The notes below the pieces were generated by a model. That model was not told where the DNA came from and did no database searches. It saw nothing but the letters and a program-made list of their open reading frames with translations. A stretch of DNA of 64,000 bases, from contig JAKUCV010001313.1 of assembly GCA_028386065.3 (NCBI GenBank), forward strand, positions 160,244 through 224,243. The letters run 5' to 3'. Positions within the stretch are counted from its first letter, which is position 1. Every line of letters starts with the position of its first letter. A program made the position numbers and the translations under genes. Of the stretch, positions 35,035 to 46,080 are shown in pieces. The stretch is from Turnera subulata (Eukaryota > Streptophyta > Magnoliopsida > Malpighiales > Passifloraceae).

Positions 35035-35106
35035 TTAGGGTTAGGGTTTAGGACGTTTGGGTTTTAGGGTTGTGGTTAGGGTTTAGGGTTGTGGTTAGGG
35101 TTTGGG
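35035..35106. repeat. Telomere-like TTTAGGG-derived tract A
   Basis: Degenerate TTAGGG/TTTAGGG units lie immediately upstream (minus-strand sense) of micro-ORF copy A. On the minus strand they read AAACCCTAA, the telo-box found in promoters of growth and translation genes. The tract may be promoter or an interstitial telomeric remnant. Confidence 0.7.
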
Positions 35107-35354
35107 AAGAGGAAAATGTTTTCGAGGAAGAGGAGAATGTTTTCGGGGGAGAGCAGAAAGGGTGAAATGAAATGATCTGACTAATTTGGGATTAGAAGGC
35201 ACGCCTTCTTACAAGTTTCCAGTAAGTTATAATTCATAGGTTTTTCAAATTTCAAACTTTTGTGGCTGCCGCTTCTTCCTTCCTAGATCTAGGTAATCAA
35301 GACGGTTGCATGATTCTCTCTTGTTTGCTTGAAAATTACTAAAATTGATTTGGG

Positions 35355-35575
35355 TTGGTTCTTTAATAGGTAGTTACTAGTTGGGTAGAATATCTAAAAA
35401 TAATAATCAAAGAGTGGGGAAGAGATTTTCTTAAAAAGAAAAAGAAAAGGAAAAGGAAAAGGTGGGACACGTGGTAAAGGATAGAATTAGGGGGTAGACC
35501 CCACCACCAGTAACTTACATTCTCCCGAATATCTCTCTTCTGCTCGTTCTTTTTCGCAAATTACCTTTTTTTGTA
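35355..35575 (+). repeat. Repeat block copy 3
   Basis: This is the longest match to copy 1. It has GGTTGGTTCTTTAATAGGTA, AATCAAAGAGTGGGG, GGGACACGTGGTAAAGG, CCCCACCACCAGTAACTTAC and TCTGCTCGTTCTTTTT. Copies 2 and 3 both lead directly into the acidic micro-ORF, so block plus ORF plus telomere-like tract was duplicated as one unit. Confidence 0.82.
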
Positions 35576-35771
35576 CCGCGCCTTCATCGGCCTTCCCTCC
35601 GGCCTCCGCGCCTTCACCGGCCTTCCCTCCGGCCTCCGCGCCTTCATTAGCCTCCTCTTCCTCGAAGTCCTCCTCTTTGAGGTCGAAGAGTCGGGCTATG
35701 GAATCATCCAAAGCCTCTTCTTCATATTTAGAGAGATCATAATAGCTTTGGATGTATCTACGAAACGTCAT
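35487..35771 (-). CDS. Small acidic ORF, copy B (94 aa), unknown
   Basis: The frame begins MTFRRYIQSYYDLSKYEEEA, has an acidic middle (DLKEEDFEEEE) and two tandem EGAEAGGKA repeats. It then runs into repeat block 3, where its last 30 residues read as translated block sequence. The first 65 residues are conserved with copy A, most differences being conservative, which hints at past selection. A telomere-like tract lies directly upstream. I recognise no domain. It may be a young gene, a captured fragment in a mobile element, or decayed sequence. Confidence 0.4.
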   Translation of the reverse strand: MTFRRYIQSYYDLSKYEEEALDDSIARLFDLKEEDFEEEEANEGAEAGGKAGEGAEAGGKADEGAVQKKVICEKERAEERYSGECKLLVVGSTP

Positions 35772-35813
35772 TGCTGCATGAAGGAGGTGGGGATTGGTTG
35801 CTAACTGTGGATC

Positions 35814-35866
35814 TTAGGGTTAGGGTTTAGGGCGGTTAGGTTTTAGGGTTGTGGTTAGGGTTTGGA
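35814..35866. repeat. Telomere-like TTTAGGG-derived tract B
   Basis: This is a second, shorter tract of TTAGGG/TTTAGGG-like units in the same position relative to micro-ORF B as tract A is to ORF A. Confidence 0.7.
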
Positions 35867-35943
35867 AGAGGAGAACTCGGTCCGACTGATAAACCATGAT
35901 TCCACCTAAAATTTTTGAATACATGATTTAAAGAATGAGACTA

Positions 35944-36016
35944 AGAGGCAGTAATATAATACTTATATAATGATCAAAAAAATAATTTATATATTACTTA
36001 TACCTTAAACACCTTG
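35944..36016 (+). repeat. Short direct repeat, copy 2 (partner 32577-32662)
   Basis: The same AGAGGCAGTAATATAATACT core, A-rich middle and TTATACCTTAA with CACCTTGT ending as the copy near 32577. It lies about 3.4 kb away in direct orientation. Confidence 0.65.
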
Positions 36017-36181
36017 TTTAGTGTATTTTAGATGATAGAGACAATCTTTCCTTTAGCATTTTTTTCCTAGATATATAAAACACCATAACCTTATACCTAC
36101 AGGAGTCTAACAAGAAACGTAGAAAACATATCTTTGTGAACAATTTAGGGGGAATAAGATCTTTAAACTAAAGACGCATTA

Positions 36182-36632
36182 AGGTTATCAAAACCGGACC
36201 GGTTCGTCCGGTTAACCCGGTTCAACCGCCTTTTCAGCAAAGCCCCAGTCCGGTTCATTGGAAAAAACCCCCCTGTTACACAACCGTTTTGAACCGGCCG
36301 GTTTTTACGGGTTGAACCTCTTTTTTTCATTTAAAAGTTTTAAAAATGATGAGAGTAAGACTTGAACCCTTGACCTCCTAATAATATTTAAAGTCATTGA
36401 CCAACTAAACTATTACAAATTAGTGATATCTTTACATAAGTTTTAGTATATATTGAGAATGACTTCAATTTTGACCATAAAATTATTATAATGAATATAT
36501 TTTGACTGTTTTCTTAAAAAATTAATATATTTTAATAAAACGGTTGAACCTCGGTTGAACCCCGGTTGAACCCCGGTTTTCCTTGAACATCCCCTTCGCC
36601 GGTTCAATGGCCGGTCCGGTTTTCAAAACCTT
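36182..36632. mobile_element. Nonautonomous hAT-like MITE with GGTTCAACC-rich ends
   Basis: The element begins AGGTTATCAAAACCGGACCG and ends with CCGGTCCGGTTTTCAAAACC followed by TT, giving terminal inverted repeats of about 22 bp. Flanks ACGCATTA (left, about 36174-36181) and GCGCATTA (right, 36633-36640) look like an 8-bp target-site duplication with one mismatch, the size typical of hAT. Subterminal regions are packed with CCGGTTGAACC-type repeats on both sides. At about 450 bp there is no transposase. Confidence 0.75.
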
Positions 36633-36640
36633 GCGCATTA

Positions 36641-39155
36641 ATGAAAACGTTGAGGCCCTCTCTACAACACATACAAGGTATGCTACCTTTGACTTTGAGT
36701 AGTGACTAGTTGACTTACCACTATGTCATTTTTTAAGTAAGTCATCTATCTTAAGCGTAAGTTTGGGAAATAAAAGTGGGGAGAAAGAAATTGGGGGGAA
36801 TGAATTTGAGGGGAATGAAGGTGGGAGGGAGAGAAAATTGTTATCAAGATAAGGGAATGAATGAAGGAAAGAATATAATTTTTTATTATTAAGATAATAT
36901 CTTAATAGATGAAGTTACAATTTTATCATTAATTGTTATCAAGAGAGAAAAAAAACAAGAATAAATCTGTAATTTCGTAGATTTTCTCTCCAAAATCTCC
37001 CCAGAAAGAATAGAAATGGTGGGCCCACGGAGAAAATTTTCTCCCCATTTTCCATTCTCTCCCTCATTGACCCGTTTCTCAAACAAGGGAATTGACATTG
37101 GAAACCGTGCATTCTCTCTAAAATTTTCTTTCCCTTCTGATTCCCCTGCTCCCAAACTAATTAACTAAGCGTAATAGTTCACCTCAAACTCTTTAATTCT
37201 ATGAGGCCATGTGGGAGCTTAGGAATTAATATTTATGTGAAACTCTCCCCTAAATCTTTACTAACTCTTACCTATTAATAAAAAAAATAATTAATGTAAT
37301 TTTTTTTAAGAATAGAGTTAATGTAAGTTTAAAAGCAAAGAATAAGAAGACACTCGAGCGTGAGACTTCCAAACAATGCATCTGGCTATTGTGTTTATTA
37401 ATTCTCTCCTCTCTTTTTTGTTCAGATGCTTAATAATTCATTTCTTTCTTCCCCTATCCTTACTCTTCCAACCCCCCTCTTAGAATGACATCTTAAATTG
37501 CTAATTTGTTGTTTAATTTTTCTCTATTTATCTCCACATATAAATAACCCACCAATAAATAAAAGTTATCCCGTGTGTTCAGAGTACTAGTTACAGTAAT
37601 ATCAGAACCCTCTGGCAAAAAAAAAGTAATATCAGAACCCAAATACAGAAGTCAAACTTATTCTCATTTCATTGCTTCATGTAAAAAAAAAAAAAAAAGA
37701 TCTAAGTCTAAAGATTCTTCAAGAGTTTTCATTGAAGGCAGTGACCTGAAAGCTTAAAAGGGTACAGAAACAAGAATCTGTGAAATCTGGAATGTAATCT
37801 CGTACAGATTATAAGAGATGATAAAGAGCATGAAAATTTGTCACACACCATATGAATTTTCTCCTGCAAATTTAAAGCAGACAGGGAAGGGGCATTCCCC
37901 TCTGCATGCATTTATCATCAACACCTGAAACCAGGAACCACAAGGGACGATCTTTTGATTCTTTTCAACATCATTGCAGGAGGAATTGTTTAGACATTTT
38001 GCACGCGAACCGCTCACTGCTGCCCCCAAAAGACAAAACATATATGCAATTTGCAATGAACGATCCAATCTTGTGAATACCTTAAGTTCATCTCAATGTT
38101 ACATCATTACAAGGATTTTCGAACATTTGTCCAAACACAAAGTCAAAATCGTAAGCATACACTAACTTGATTGGCAAGTACTGAAAATGAAATGAAATGA
38201 CGATCTTTAAGAGGAAAACAGTTTTAAACGGGAAAGATCCGTTGACAGTAGTTTTTGGATTTGCCTGCTACAGAGTACAAACTGTCAAAGTGCTGCAGTT
38301 TTTAGTTTTTGGATTTGCCTATCTGTTGTTTGTCTCCACTCTCCACCGGAAGTAGTAGATAATTAGATATTATTGCTGCCTTAATCAAATCATACACAAT
38401 TGGTTGGTCCCCTTCTTTTAACTTGTTTATTTTGCAAGCAACCCTTTTTCTATCTGGTTTTGCACTAACGTCCCATTAGTCCACTAATTCTTTTTCAACT
38501 TTGAGGCGATTGACACTCCAAACTTAAGATTCCAAAGCCAATAAACTGGCCAAACAGATTTTCTTGTTAGTAGCTTTACTGTTTGTGATTATTTTTATCT
38601 GTTATTGCCTTGTTTCTTTCCTTTGCCAGATCTTCAAAACATGGTAGAGCCCTCCCTCCCTGCCATGATTATTGCAAAATTGTAACCGTCCTAGCGACAT
38701 TAAGAACTGTTCCATTAAAAAATTTTAAGGTATGCCAAATCCATCTTTGCCAAAAGCCTTGTAGATTGGTCAAAAGGAAGAAATAAAGGTAGGATCTTTG
38801 CGAGAGGAGACACACAGAAGCCCATACATTGTCTTTTTGCCTTGCCTGAACTGAATATCCAATAAATGAATAACACAGTATCGTTCATAAAGTCGACAAA
38901 GCATCTTGGCTTTTAAATCTTTATTGACAGTGCAATGTAAACTTAAAAAGCTCTCCTTGATAAATAGTTAAAAAGGAAAGCACAAACAAGAGGGCCCCCT
39001 CCAATCCAACCAGAGAGAGGCTCTCTTTGTCTGTTCTCTACGTACTATAGCTCCTCTAGACAGTCAAGCTAAAACAACAGCATCTTAATTCAGTATTATT
39101 TGAAGAAGCTGGTAGCTAGCTAGTTCAATCAATTAATTCATACTAAGCAAAATGA
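36641..39155. other. Intergenic DNA and cytochrome c 3' region; no gene seen
   Basis: About 2.5 kb without a convincing coding frame. The minus-strand frame at 37841-38068 has several Cys but no recognisable domain. Sequence immediately left of 39156 is the cytochrome c 3' UTR. Confidence 0.6.
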
Positions 39156-39730
39156 TCAGGCAGTGGATGCCTTCAAATAGGCAATGAGGTCGCTACGCTC
39201 CTGTGGCTTCTTCAAACCAGGGAAGACCATCTTGGTTCCAGGTATGTACTGCCAACATTGGACATTTTTAAAGATATGGACAATCAGCAGCAGCAGCAGC
39301 AAGCATTTTCGAAAATCATAATCAAAAGGAAATCAAGAACACATCTTTCTCGTCTGACTGACTGAGTAAAAGATACCTTCTTCGGGTTGAGCAAATACTC
39401 ATATAATGTGCCTTCCGCCCAGACCACAGCCATGCTCTTGTTAGCAGCAGAATAGGCATACCCAGGAGATTGGCCAGATTGCCTTCCAAAAAGGCCATTC
39501 AAATTGGGTCCTGCATGCACATTTTTGCACCCCAAAGTCCCCATCTTTGATCGTTAATAAGAAGCATAATTTAATGGGAATATATAGAAATGAAGACGAT
39601 GCAACTAGCTAGAGAGACCTTGTTTGTGACCGGCGCCTTTCTCAACAGTGTGGCACTGGGCGCACTTGACCTTGAAGATCTTCTCTCCTGACTTTGGATC
39701 ACCAGGCGGTGCTTGATCGAATGTAGCCAT
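39156..39730 (-). CDS. CYTC: Cytochrome c
   Basis: This gene encodes the 112-residue soluble electron carrier of the mitochondrial intermembrane space, passing electrons from complex III to complex IV. Exons are 39730-39619, 39510-39377 and 39248-39156. The start gives [19 protein letters not shown], the usual plant N-terminal extension. The haem attachment site is CAQCH (Cys23, Cys26, His27). The axial methionine is in [11 protein letters not shown] (Met89). [13 protein letters not shown] and [15 protein letters not shown] are near-invariant blocks. Intron positions fall after GAGHKQG and after LLNPKK. No truncation is seen. Haem is added by the mitochondrial lyase system. With CMC2 5 kb away, two genes of the cytochrome oxidase step lie close together, probably by chance. 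Confidence 0.97.
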
Positions 39731-41176
39731 CTCTCTTCCTCCTCTCTGTTCCTGTGTTATCAGTAACTTAATTATAATCTACCCCTTCTGTGACTGTGGA
39801 GAAAAAACAACAAAATGCTTGCTTAATTTGACGATAGGAACAAAAAAAAAAGAGAGAGACTGTTTAAACTTTATAGCGTCTATACATAAACCTGTTTAGT
39901 AAGTAACAGATGTTACTTGATGGGTAGTGTGGGTGATATGTGGGATTGCATGATGATGAGTTGTGTTTTGGAGATGCAGAGCCACCCTTCCACTTTTTAC
40001 TCCTTCAAAACAAAAGCCCCCACACACCATTGCGCCAAGCTCTGGTAGCGCCACACGTCTCCCCCAATTCTCTGGGATCTGTTTTTGATATATACCACTG
40101 CATGCATCAGCACCACCCCACCCTACCCTCCCCCTGGGACGGTTTACTTCTCTGCATCTCATTAACCTCAACAATCAACCTCCTCCTCCCCCATTCACTC
40201 TTACTATGACTAGTTAAACGTGACATGGAATGAAAAAAGAAAAAACTTTTAACTGCGAAAATTGTGTAACCTTAAGATAAAGAACCGCTTCCTTTTGTTT
40301 CACTATAACAAACAATTATTAGGAATGAATCTTACCATCTTAAATTTGACTTTTATGAAGATTTAACTATTGACCCGGAGTCCATACTCACATGAATTAT
40401 ACAATTTCCATACCACACGTTTTCAATTGGTATACATATCCACTCCCTAAATATTTTAGGGTTTGAATTAGGAAAAAAATAAATCATAATAAGAGAGGAA
40501 GAAGGAACCATTAGGAGTGTTTTCTTAAAAGAAAAGCTAATTTCACAAAGCAAATATTAATTGGCAACAAGCACAAATGACATAGAGAGACCTGTAGATG
40601 TTAGTTAATAGCTACTGATGAATGGTGTACCCAACCACTTCCATACAACTTATGCTCACCTAATTATGTATCAGTTCCTACTTTTGTTCTCTTTTCGAGA
40701 GACTATATGTACATTATATCAGGCAGACAAAAAAATGTGGGAATCCAGATGCACCTCTAAAGCGCAATAGTAAACTGACCACGCCCATCCAAACAAAATC
40801 TGCGCCTAAACTTAAAAACCACGATATAAACAATGCAGCATGGCTCTAATCTAATATGGCCAACAGCTCCATACCACACTATTCACCCACATTTGCCGTC
40901 CCAATCAAGATATACATTTTCCTTCTTTTCTTAAATTTCATTACAGAAGCTAAAGTTGAAGACACAAACGAAAATTAAGGGATGAAAATGTTACAGGAAC
41001 AAGAAAAAAAATGCAGGACAAAAACTTCATTAACCCAAAAACCACCATATCTAAAACTAAATAAAGAAAGAAAACCAAACCAAGAATAAGAAACCTTATT
41101 GGAACTAACACTTTACAATCAGTTTTCCTTTACCACAAAATTGATAGTAACAACAAGCAATCAGTTCCTTTCCCAG
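39731..41176. other. Cytochrome c promoter region and 3' UTR of the seven-TM gene
   Basis: AT-rich, with short frames only. The right part (about 40900-41176) is the probable 3' UTR of the next gene, which reads leftward. I saw no site II motif close to the cytochrome c start by eye. Confidence 0.5.
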
Positions 41177-42376
41177 TTATGTGGGGCGCATAGGCCAGCC
41201 CAATGGTGGAGGGGATCCCGGTGGGGATGTGTCTCGGCTGGGAGAAAATAGGCTCAGCTCCACGAATGGTCCCGTCGAAGTCCCATCTTTTTGGTAAGTA
41301 CGAAAAGAAATCGATCCGCGTTTGGTTGAGGCGTCAGAGTTTCTTCCAGGACTTATGCGACCACTTTCTTCAAGGCGACTCTGGTTAGCAATAAGGGACA
41401 CAGTATCATTCTGATCATCAGTAATTGTGCTCCTAGCCTCCACATCCCGAACATTCCCCAAGGCTCCCAAGGCTAAAGAATCTGCAATTGGGCAGTATAC
41501 AAGCATGAAGATACACACCCCGGCACAACATAAAAGGGCAAGAAAAGCTGCAAATGCAAGAGCTTCAAACAGAAGATGCTCTGGTTCAGATAACACGGAG
41601 AGTCCGAGTAAGAGAACCCTCAATGGAAGGAAACTTGAAACCGACAATATCAATGAGTAGACTCTCTTCTGTAACCCCTTATTGATCACCAATTTCAAAA
41701 TCCGCCTTCCAACCCAGAACAGGTAGACAGTTAGCACGGTAGCAAAAACCCCAAGGAGGATGGTATTTAGTAAAGGGTAAGTGCAGAGAGCAATGACATC
41801 AGTAGCATCTTGTGGCACATGAGTAGCTGTGATAGTAAAATAATGCGGCAACTTTTGTGGAGAACTCTTATCCTTGCGTAATTGTGGTCCAATTAGAACA
41901 ACAAACAGCTGAAGGACAAACACTGGAAGGCAATAAAGGAGAACATATCCTGCTGTTTTCCAATTCCATTGGCGGCTTAGTATTCCCGATTCCAAATTCT
42001 GTAAGGGTGCACGGAGAAGAAACATGTAGGTGAGGAATAAACAAGGTTCTGCAAACCCCAGATTCGAAACAATGTAGCCTTTGCAAACAGTCTCCTGCCA
42101 TCTCAGTTCGAGGGCATTCAAAGCTCTTCCCTTGCGCCTCAACAGACTCAATCTTATAATTTCACCAAGACCCCACCAGATTACAAACAAGATGAATGTG
42201 ATTCGGATAATCCAAGGACCGCCGAAATAACTGAGCTGAAAATAGCCTTGTTTATGAACGCGAGAGCGGAAGTAAAATGAGTAAGCAATGCACAACAATC
42301 CAAAGAGAATCAAGATAACGACTAGACAGATTGTCACCACACCGAACGCATCGGCAGCAGCACTCCTCAGGGGCAT
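41177..42376 (-). CDS. Seven-transmembrane plant protein of unknown function
   Basis: A single coding exon encodes 399 residues. The start chosen is ATG at 42376-42374 (MPLRSAAADAFGVV). A longer open frame reaches 42478 but has no ATG and begins just after a TGA. Seven hydrophobic segments are visible: VVTICLVVILILFGLLCIAY, IIRITFILFVIWWGLGEII, NLGFAEPCLFLTYMFLL, TAGYVLLYCLPVFVLQLFVV, LLNTILLGVFATVLTVYLFW, LILSVSSFLPLRVLLLGLSV and FLALLCCAGVCIFMLVYC. The Ser/Pro-rich cytosolic tail ends PPPLGWPMRPT. It resembles an Arabidopsis family including At5g62960 that has been listed among putative plant seven-TM receptors, but no ligand or partner is known. The 5' UTR probably has introns reaching toward 44 kb. 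Confidence 0.82.
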   Translation of the reverse strand: MPLRSAAADAFGVVTICLVVILILFGLLCIAYSFYFRSRVHKQGYFQLSYFGGPWIIRITFILFVIWWGLGEIIRLSLLRRKGRALNALELRWQETVCKGYIVSNLGFAEPCLFLTYMFLLRAPLQNLESGILSRQWNWKTAGYVLLYCLPVFVLQLFVVLIGPQLRKDKSSPQKLPHYFTITATHVPQDATDVIALCTYPLLNTILLGVFATVLTVYLFWVGRRILKLVINKGLQKRVYSLILSVSSFLPLRVLLLGLSVLSEPEHLLFEALAFAAFLALLCCAGVCIFMLVYCPIADSLALGALGNVRDVEARSTITDDQNDTVSLIANQSRLEESGRISPGRNSDASTKRGSISFRTYQKDGTSTGPFVELSLFSPSRDTSPPGSPPPLGWPMRPT

Positions 42377-44300
42377 TACCCGAAGCACAGATTCCACGCA
42401 TGCTCTCTGCCAGCATGGATACAAAGTGTCCTCCTCTTGACGTGGAAGCACTTCCTTCCCAGTATTAATTTTGAACAATCACAATTCCCAAAAGAATTAA
42501 TAGAAGCTCAGCACGCCCGAATCAATCTAACAGTTCTTTGCAGCAAATGAGCCTTGCCCAGAAGCCAGCAATTAGAACAAAAGCTACGTCAGATGTCACA
42601 TCAACCAAACCAGAGCTTGCAGGGGATATCAAATAAGCCTAATGATCTTTAATGATCTGACCCGGGTAAGCTATCAAGTGCACAATCACCTGAAACATGA
42701 AAAGAAAAAAAACATTTAACAACAGGATAAACGTTTAACAGGCGGAAAGATGAGAAATAAAGAGCAAAACTTAATTACGTGCAAATAAATTGGATATATT
42801 GAAAGCTGGCTAAAGATGATCACATCACCCGGGTGTGCTGAAGCCAAAAACTAATGACAAATCAAGCCAATCTCATCATTCACACTCAGATGTCTGTTGT
42901 CAAGAGTTTTCTTAAGTATCAATCTCAAAACAATGAAAAGTAGTAGTCGGTGGGGTGATGTTTGTGACAAAACACTAGCAATTTCACTTAAAAAGAGTAA
43001 AGGAATGAAAAGGGAAGTAGCAAGTGGGTAGTGTCGGTGAGCATCCTCCTCGGCCAGTCATCTACATACAACAAACAAATTGAAACATGGATATATGTTG
43101 TGTATGGATATGTAGGCGGTTGCAAGATGTCAAAATGTAGAGGGAGTTTTTCTACTTTTTCCATAAGATCTGGGGAGCAACCAAACAATCAACCACACAT
43201 ACTCCCAAAATTCACAGAGCACTAACTGCATCACTTACTTATGTAGTCAAGGATACCACCCACGTAAATCAACAACAACAACACTAGTAATACCCACCAA
43301 AATTGGAAGAAACTAGGCAAAGCAGCCCGGGTAGAAGAGTACTAACAAAAGCATTTAATTAACAAACAAACAGACAACCAGTGACAAGTAAAGTAACGGG
43401 AAAACAGACCAATACAAATGCCAATCAACCACAATACAAAAACAAAGAAAAAAAAAAAGCCCAGACAACACCCCCCATTCCCATGAATCAAATTAACACT
43501 ATTAGACAAAAGCTCCCTACACGTGTAGCCACACATCAGGCCCCCCAAAACGAAAAGGGAATTCATGGGTCTCTAAAGTTGATTTCCAACCAGGGGGGAA
43601 GTCTTGAGTCGCGCAATGCATTAGCAATTTATGGACAAATGGTAGCATCTGCTAAGGAAGAGAGTAGGTAAGGACGACCCCCCAGATATGTATGCATAAA
43701 CACAGAGGAATAGGAGAGATATATATGTTGAGGAGGAAGAAGAATTACAAGCAGAGAAGGAAGGAAGCAGGCAAGTGAAGCGAGAGAGGGAGGGAGGGAG
43801 GGAAACCCTAAAAGAAAGGAAGGAAGAGGAAGAGGGAGAATTAGATCAGAGAGGAGAGGGCGCTTACAAAGCGGGGGGGTGGGGGAATCTTGATCTGGTG
43901 GTGATGGAAGCAGCAGCAGCAGCAGCCGCAAGCAGCAAATGAGAATCGCGAGGCCGAGAGATCAAGAAAAAAAAAAAAAAGATAAACCCACGAAAGAGAA
44001 AATAATATCCTCTTTAGTCTCCTCAATAAGCTCCTCCTAATCTATACGGAGGAAGAAGAAAAGAAAAGAAAAAGATGAGAGAGAGAAAACATAAAACACA
44101 AAACACACAATACAATAGAGAGAGAAGGAGGAAGAGGAAGAGAAGAAGAAGAGGAAGAGAGAGAGAAAAAAAGGAGGAGACCGTAGTTAAGTGGGACTTT
44201 GTTGGAGACAGCCTGTCTCCAGCTGTTCTGTTTGGAGGCTCGGAGGTTACCTCACCCTCCCGCTTCGGCCCTTTTCCCGATCCTACGTGTCCCCCCACCC
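42377..44300. promoter_or_regulatory. 5' UTR and promoter region of the seven-TM gene
   Basis: Between the start codon and about 44.2 kb the sequence has purine-rich leader-like stretches, a GGGA repeat (43785-43804) and an AGC repeat (43908-43926). The large gap before the next gene and the splice-like sites near 42690 and 43865 suggest an intron in the 5' UTR. Exact boundaries cannot be set. Confidence 0.4.
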
Positions 44301-45994
44301 CTCCTGCCCTGGCGGCGTTTACACTCTTTATATTTTACACTTCGTTTATATTATTCTTGATAATTATTATTATCCCCAACCCAAATCTCTTTTAATTAAC
44401 AACAATAACAAACAACTAATCTACAATTCACGCTATTAAGAGTAACAAAATTCCTTCCCCGATTTGTTGTCTCTTCTCTTTTCTTTTCTTTTTTTTGTTA
44501 CTTAACTGAAGAAGAATAAACTGTTGTTGTTGTGTTTAACTAAATAATGCCACAAAGAAAGACAAAATTGAGATTATGATTTACTTCTCTTTAAAGTTTT
44601 TTTAAAAAATGTTTATAGAAACACCTCATGCGATGGATGGATGAAGATTAGAAGATAAAAATAAATCAGGAAGAGAAAGAAATTTGAGATTTGGGATTTG
44701 TGTGTGTGTGTGAGAGTGAGTGAGTGGTGATGGGGAGGAGTGTGGTGGATAACATACATACATACATAACAACAGCCAGAGCCGTATTTATATACCTGAG
44801 AGGGGGGATGTGGGAATATGGTAATTACGTGAAATCCAGATTTTATGATTGAGTTGGATACTTGAAAAAAACAACAAAATTTAGGTGGAATATCTAATAT
44901 CCAAAAAAAACACTCTAAATAATCATTATCATATATTTATTTATGAAAAGCCCTGATTTGGGTATGGAAGGAAAATGCCAGCTCAGTTGGGTGGTAAATA
45001 AATATGCATTTTTCCTGTGGGCTCCAATTAAAACAAAAAAAAAAAAACAGCAACACCATGATCTGTCAGGTGGGGGGGTAAGATTTAAGAATCCACAGTT
45101 TGCTTAGTAGTATTTATTATAACGAATCTACAGTGTGTTGCAAAGCATGTTCCACAACAGCGCACGTCCAACCAAATTTTGCTACTTTAACTTACCACTG
45201 CCAATCAAAAATAAATTATAAGAATAACGAACAATTCTTTTTTTTTTTTAAAAAAAAAAGCAAGATGGATTAAAGTAACTCGGGGTTGTGCTCTCAACGT
45301 CCAAATTTTGGAGCCTGCTTTGCATTCTCGTGGAGTAGTTATCTCAGTTAACGATTTCCTTTTTGTTTTATTTTTCAATAAATCAAGCAGAATGGTACAG
45401 TACATAATGTTTGACTTCTACGTTTTGTATATGAACAAAAAAATCACTTGTATAGTAGTAGTAAGTAAATGTGTAAAATTGCCATGATCATTAGTTAGTG
45501 TGGTGGCATCTCTCAGACTCAATCAAAGTATTTTATACGGTCCTGATAGTTATATATTGTGCATTGGAATTTAGAAATACATCCAATAATCTCGATTGTA
45601 ATTTATGAGGAATTTTTCATATTGTGACTGCATAAGACATCTTAATATTGGATTTGGTAAAAATAGAGATAAACACATAACCGAGAGTATATATGCATTA
45701 AAAACTGTGGGAGTGTCACTTATTTTTACACAAAACAAAATTTCTAGAAAACACACTTAATATGGATGGATACACACAGGCCCCATATGAGCACAAATTA
45801 ACGGTTATTTATTCAAGGGAAATTTTATATATATGGGCAACCAAACCAACCACGATGGTTTCCAATTCAAGAACCAGGGGCAGTGTTGATTGAATTCACA
45901 AATAAAGGGATTGATGTCCAAATGCATGAATTTATATATATATATATATAAAAAAAAATTGGTTCTATCAAGTAGAGTTGAGAATACATTATTA

Positions 45995-46080
45995 GAAAGA
46001 ACAATTAAGCTTTCGAAAAAAAAAAAAAGAAAGAACAATTAAGCTTTCGAAAAAAAAAAAAAGAAAGAACAATTAAGCCC
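45995..46080. repeat. 34-bp tandem repeat, 2.5 copies
   Basis: Units starting at 45995, 46029 and 46063 share GAAAGAACAATTAAGC followed by TTTCG and a poly-A run. The third copy is truncated after AATTAAGC. The near identity indicates a recent slippage or tandem duplication. Confidence 0.88.

Noticed and set aside
37841..38068. A 75-codon Cys-containing minus-strand frame.
   Set aside because: Cys spacing fits no known small secreted family, and I could not fit flanking exons or a credible gene context.
42374..42478. A 34-residue N-terminal extension of the seven-TM protein.
   Set aside because: It begins with TTG directly after a TGA stop. The family starts near MPLxxxxADAFGVV, so the ATG at 42376 is preferred.
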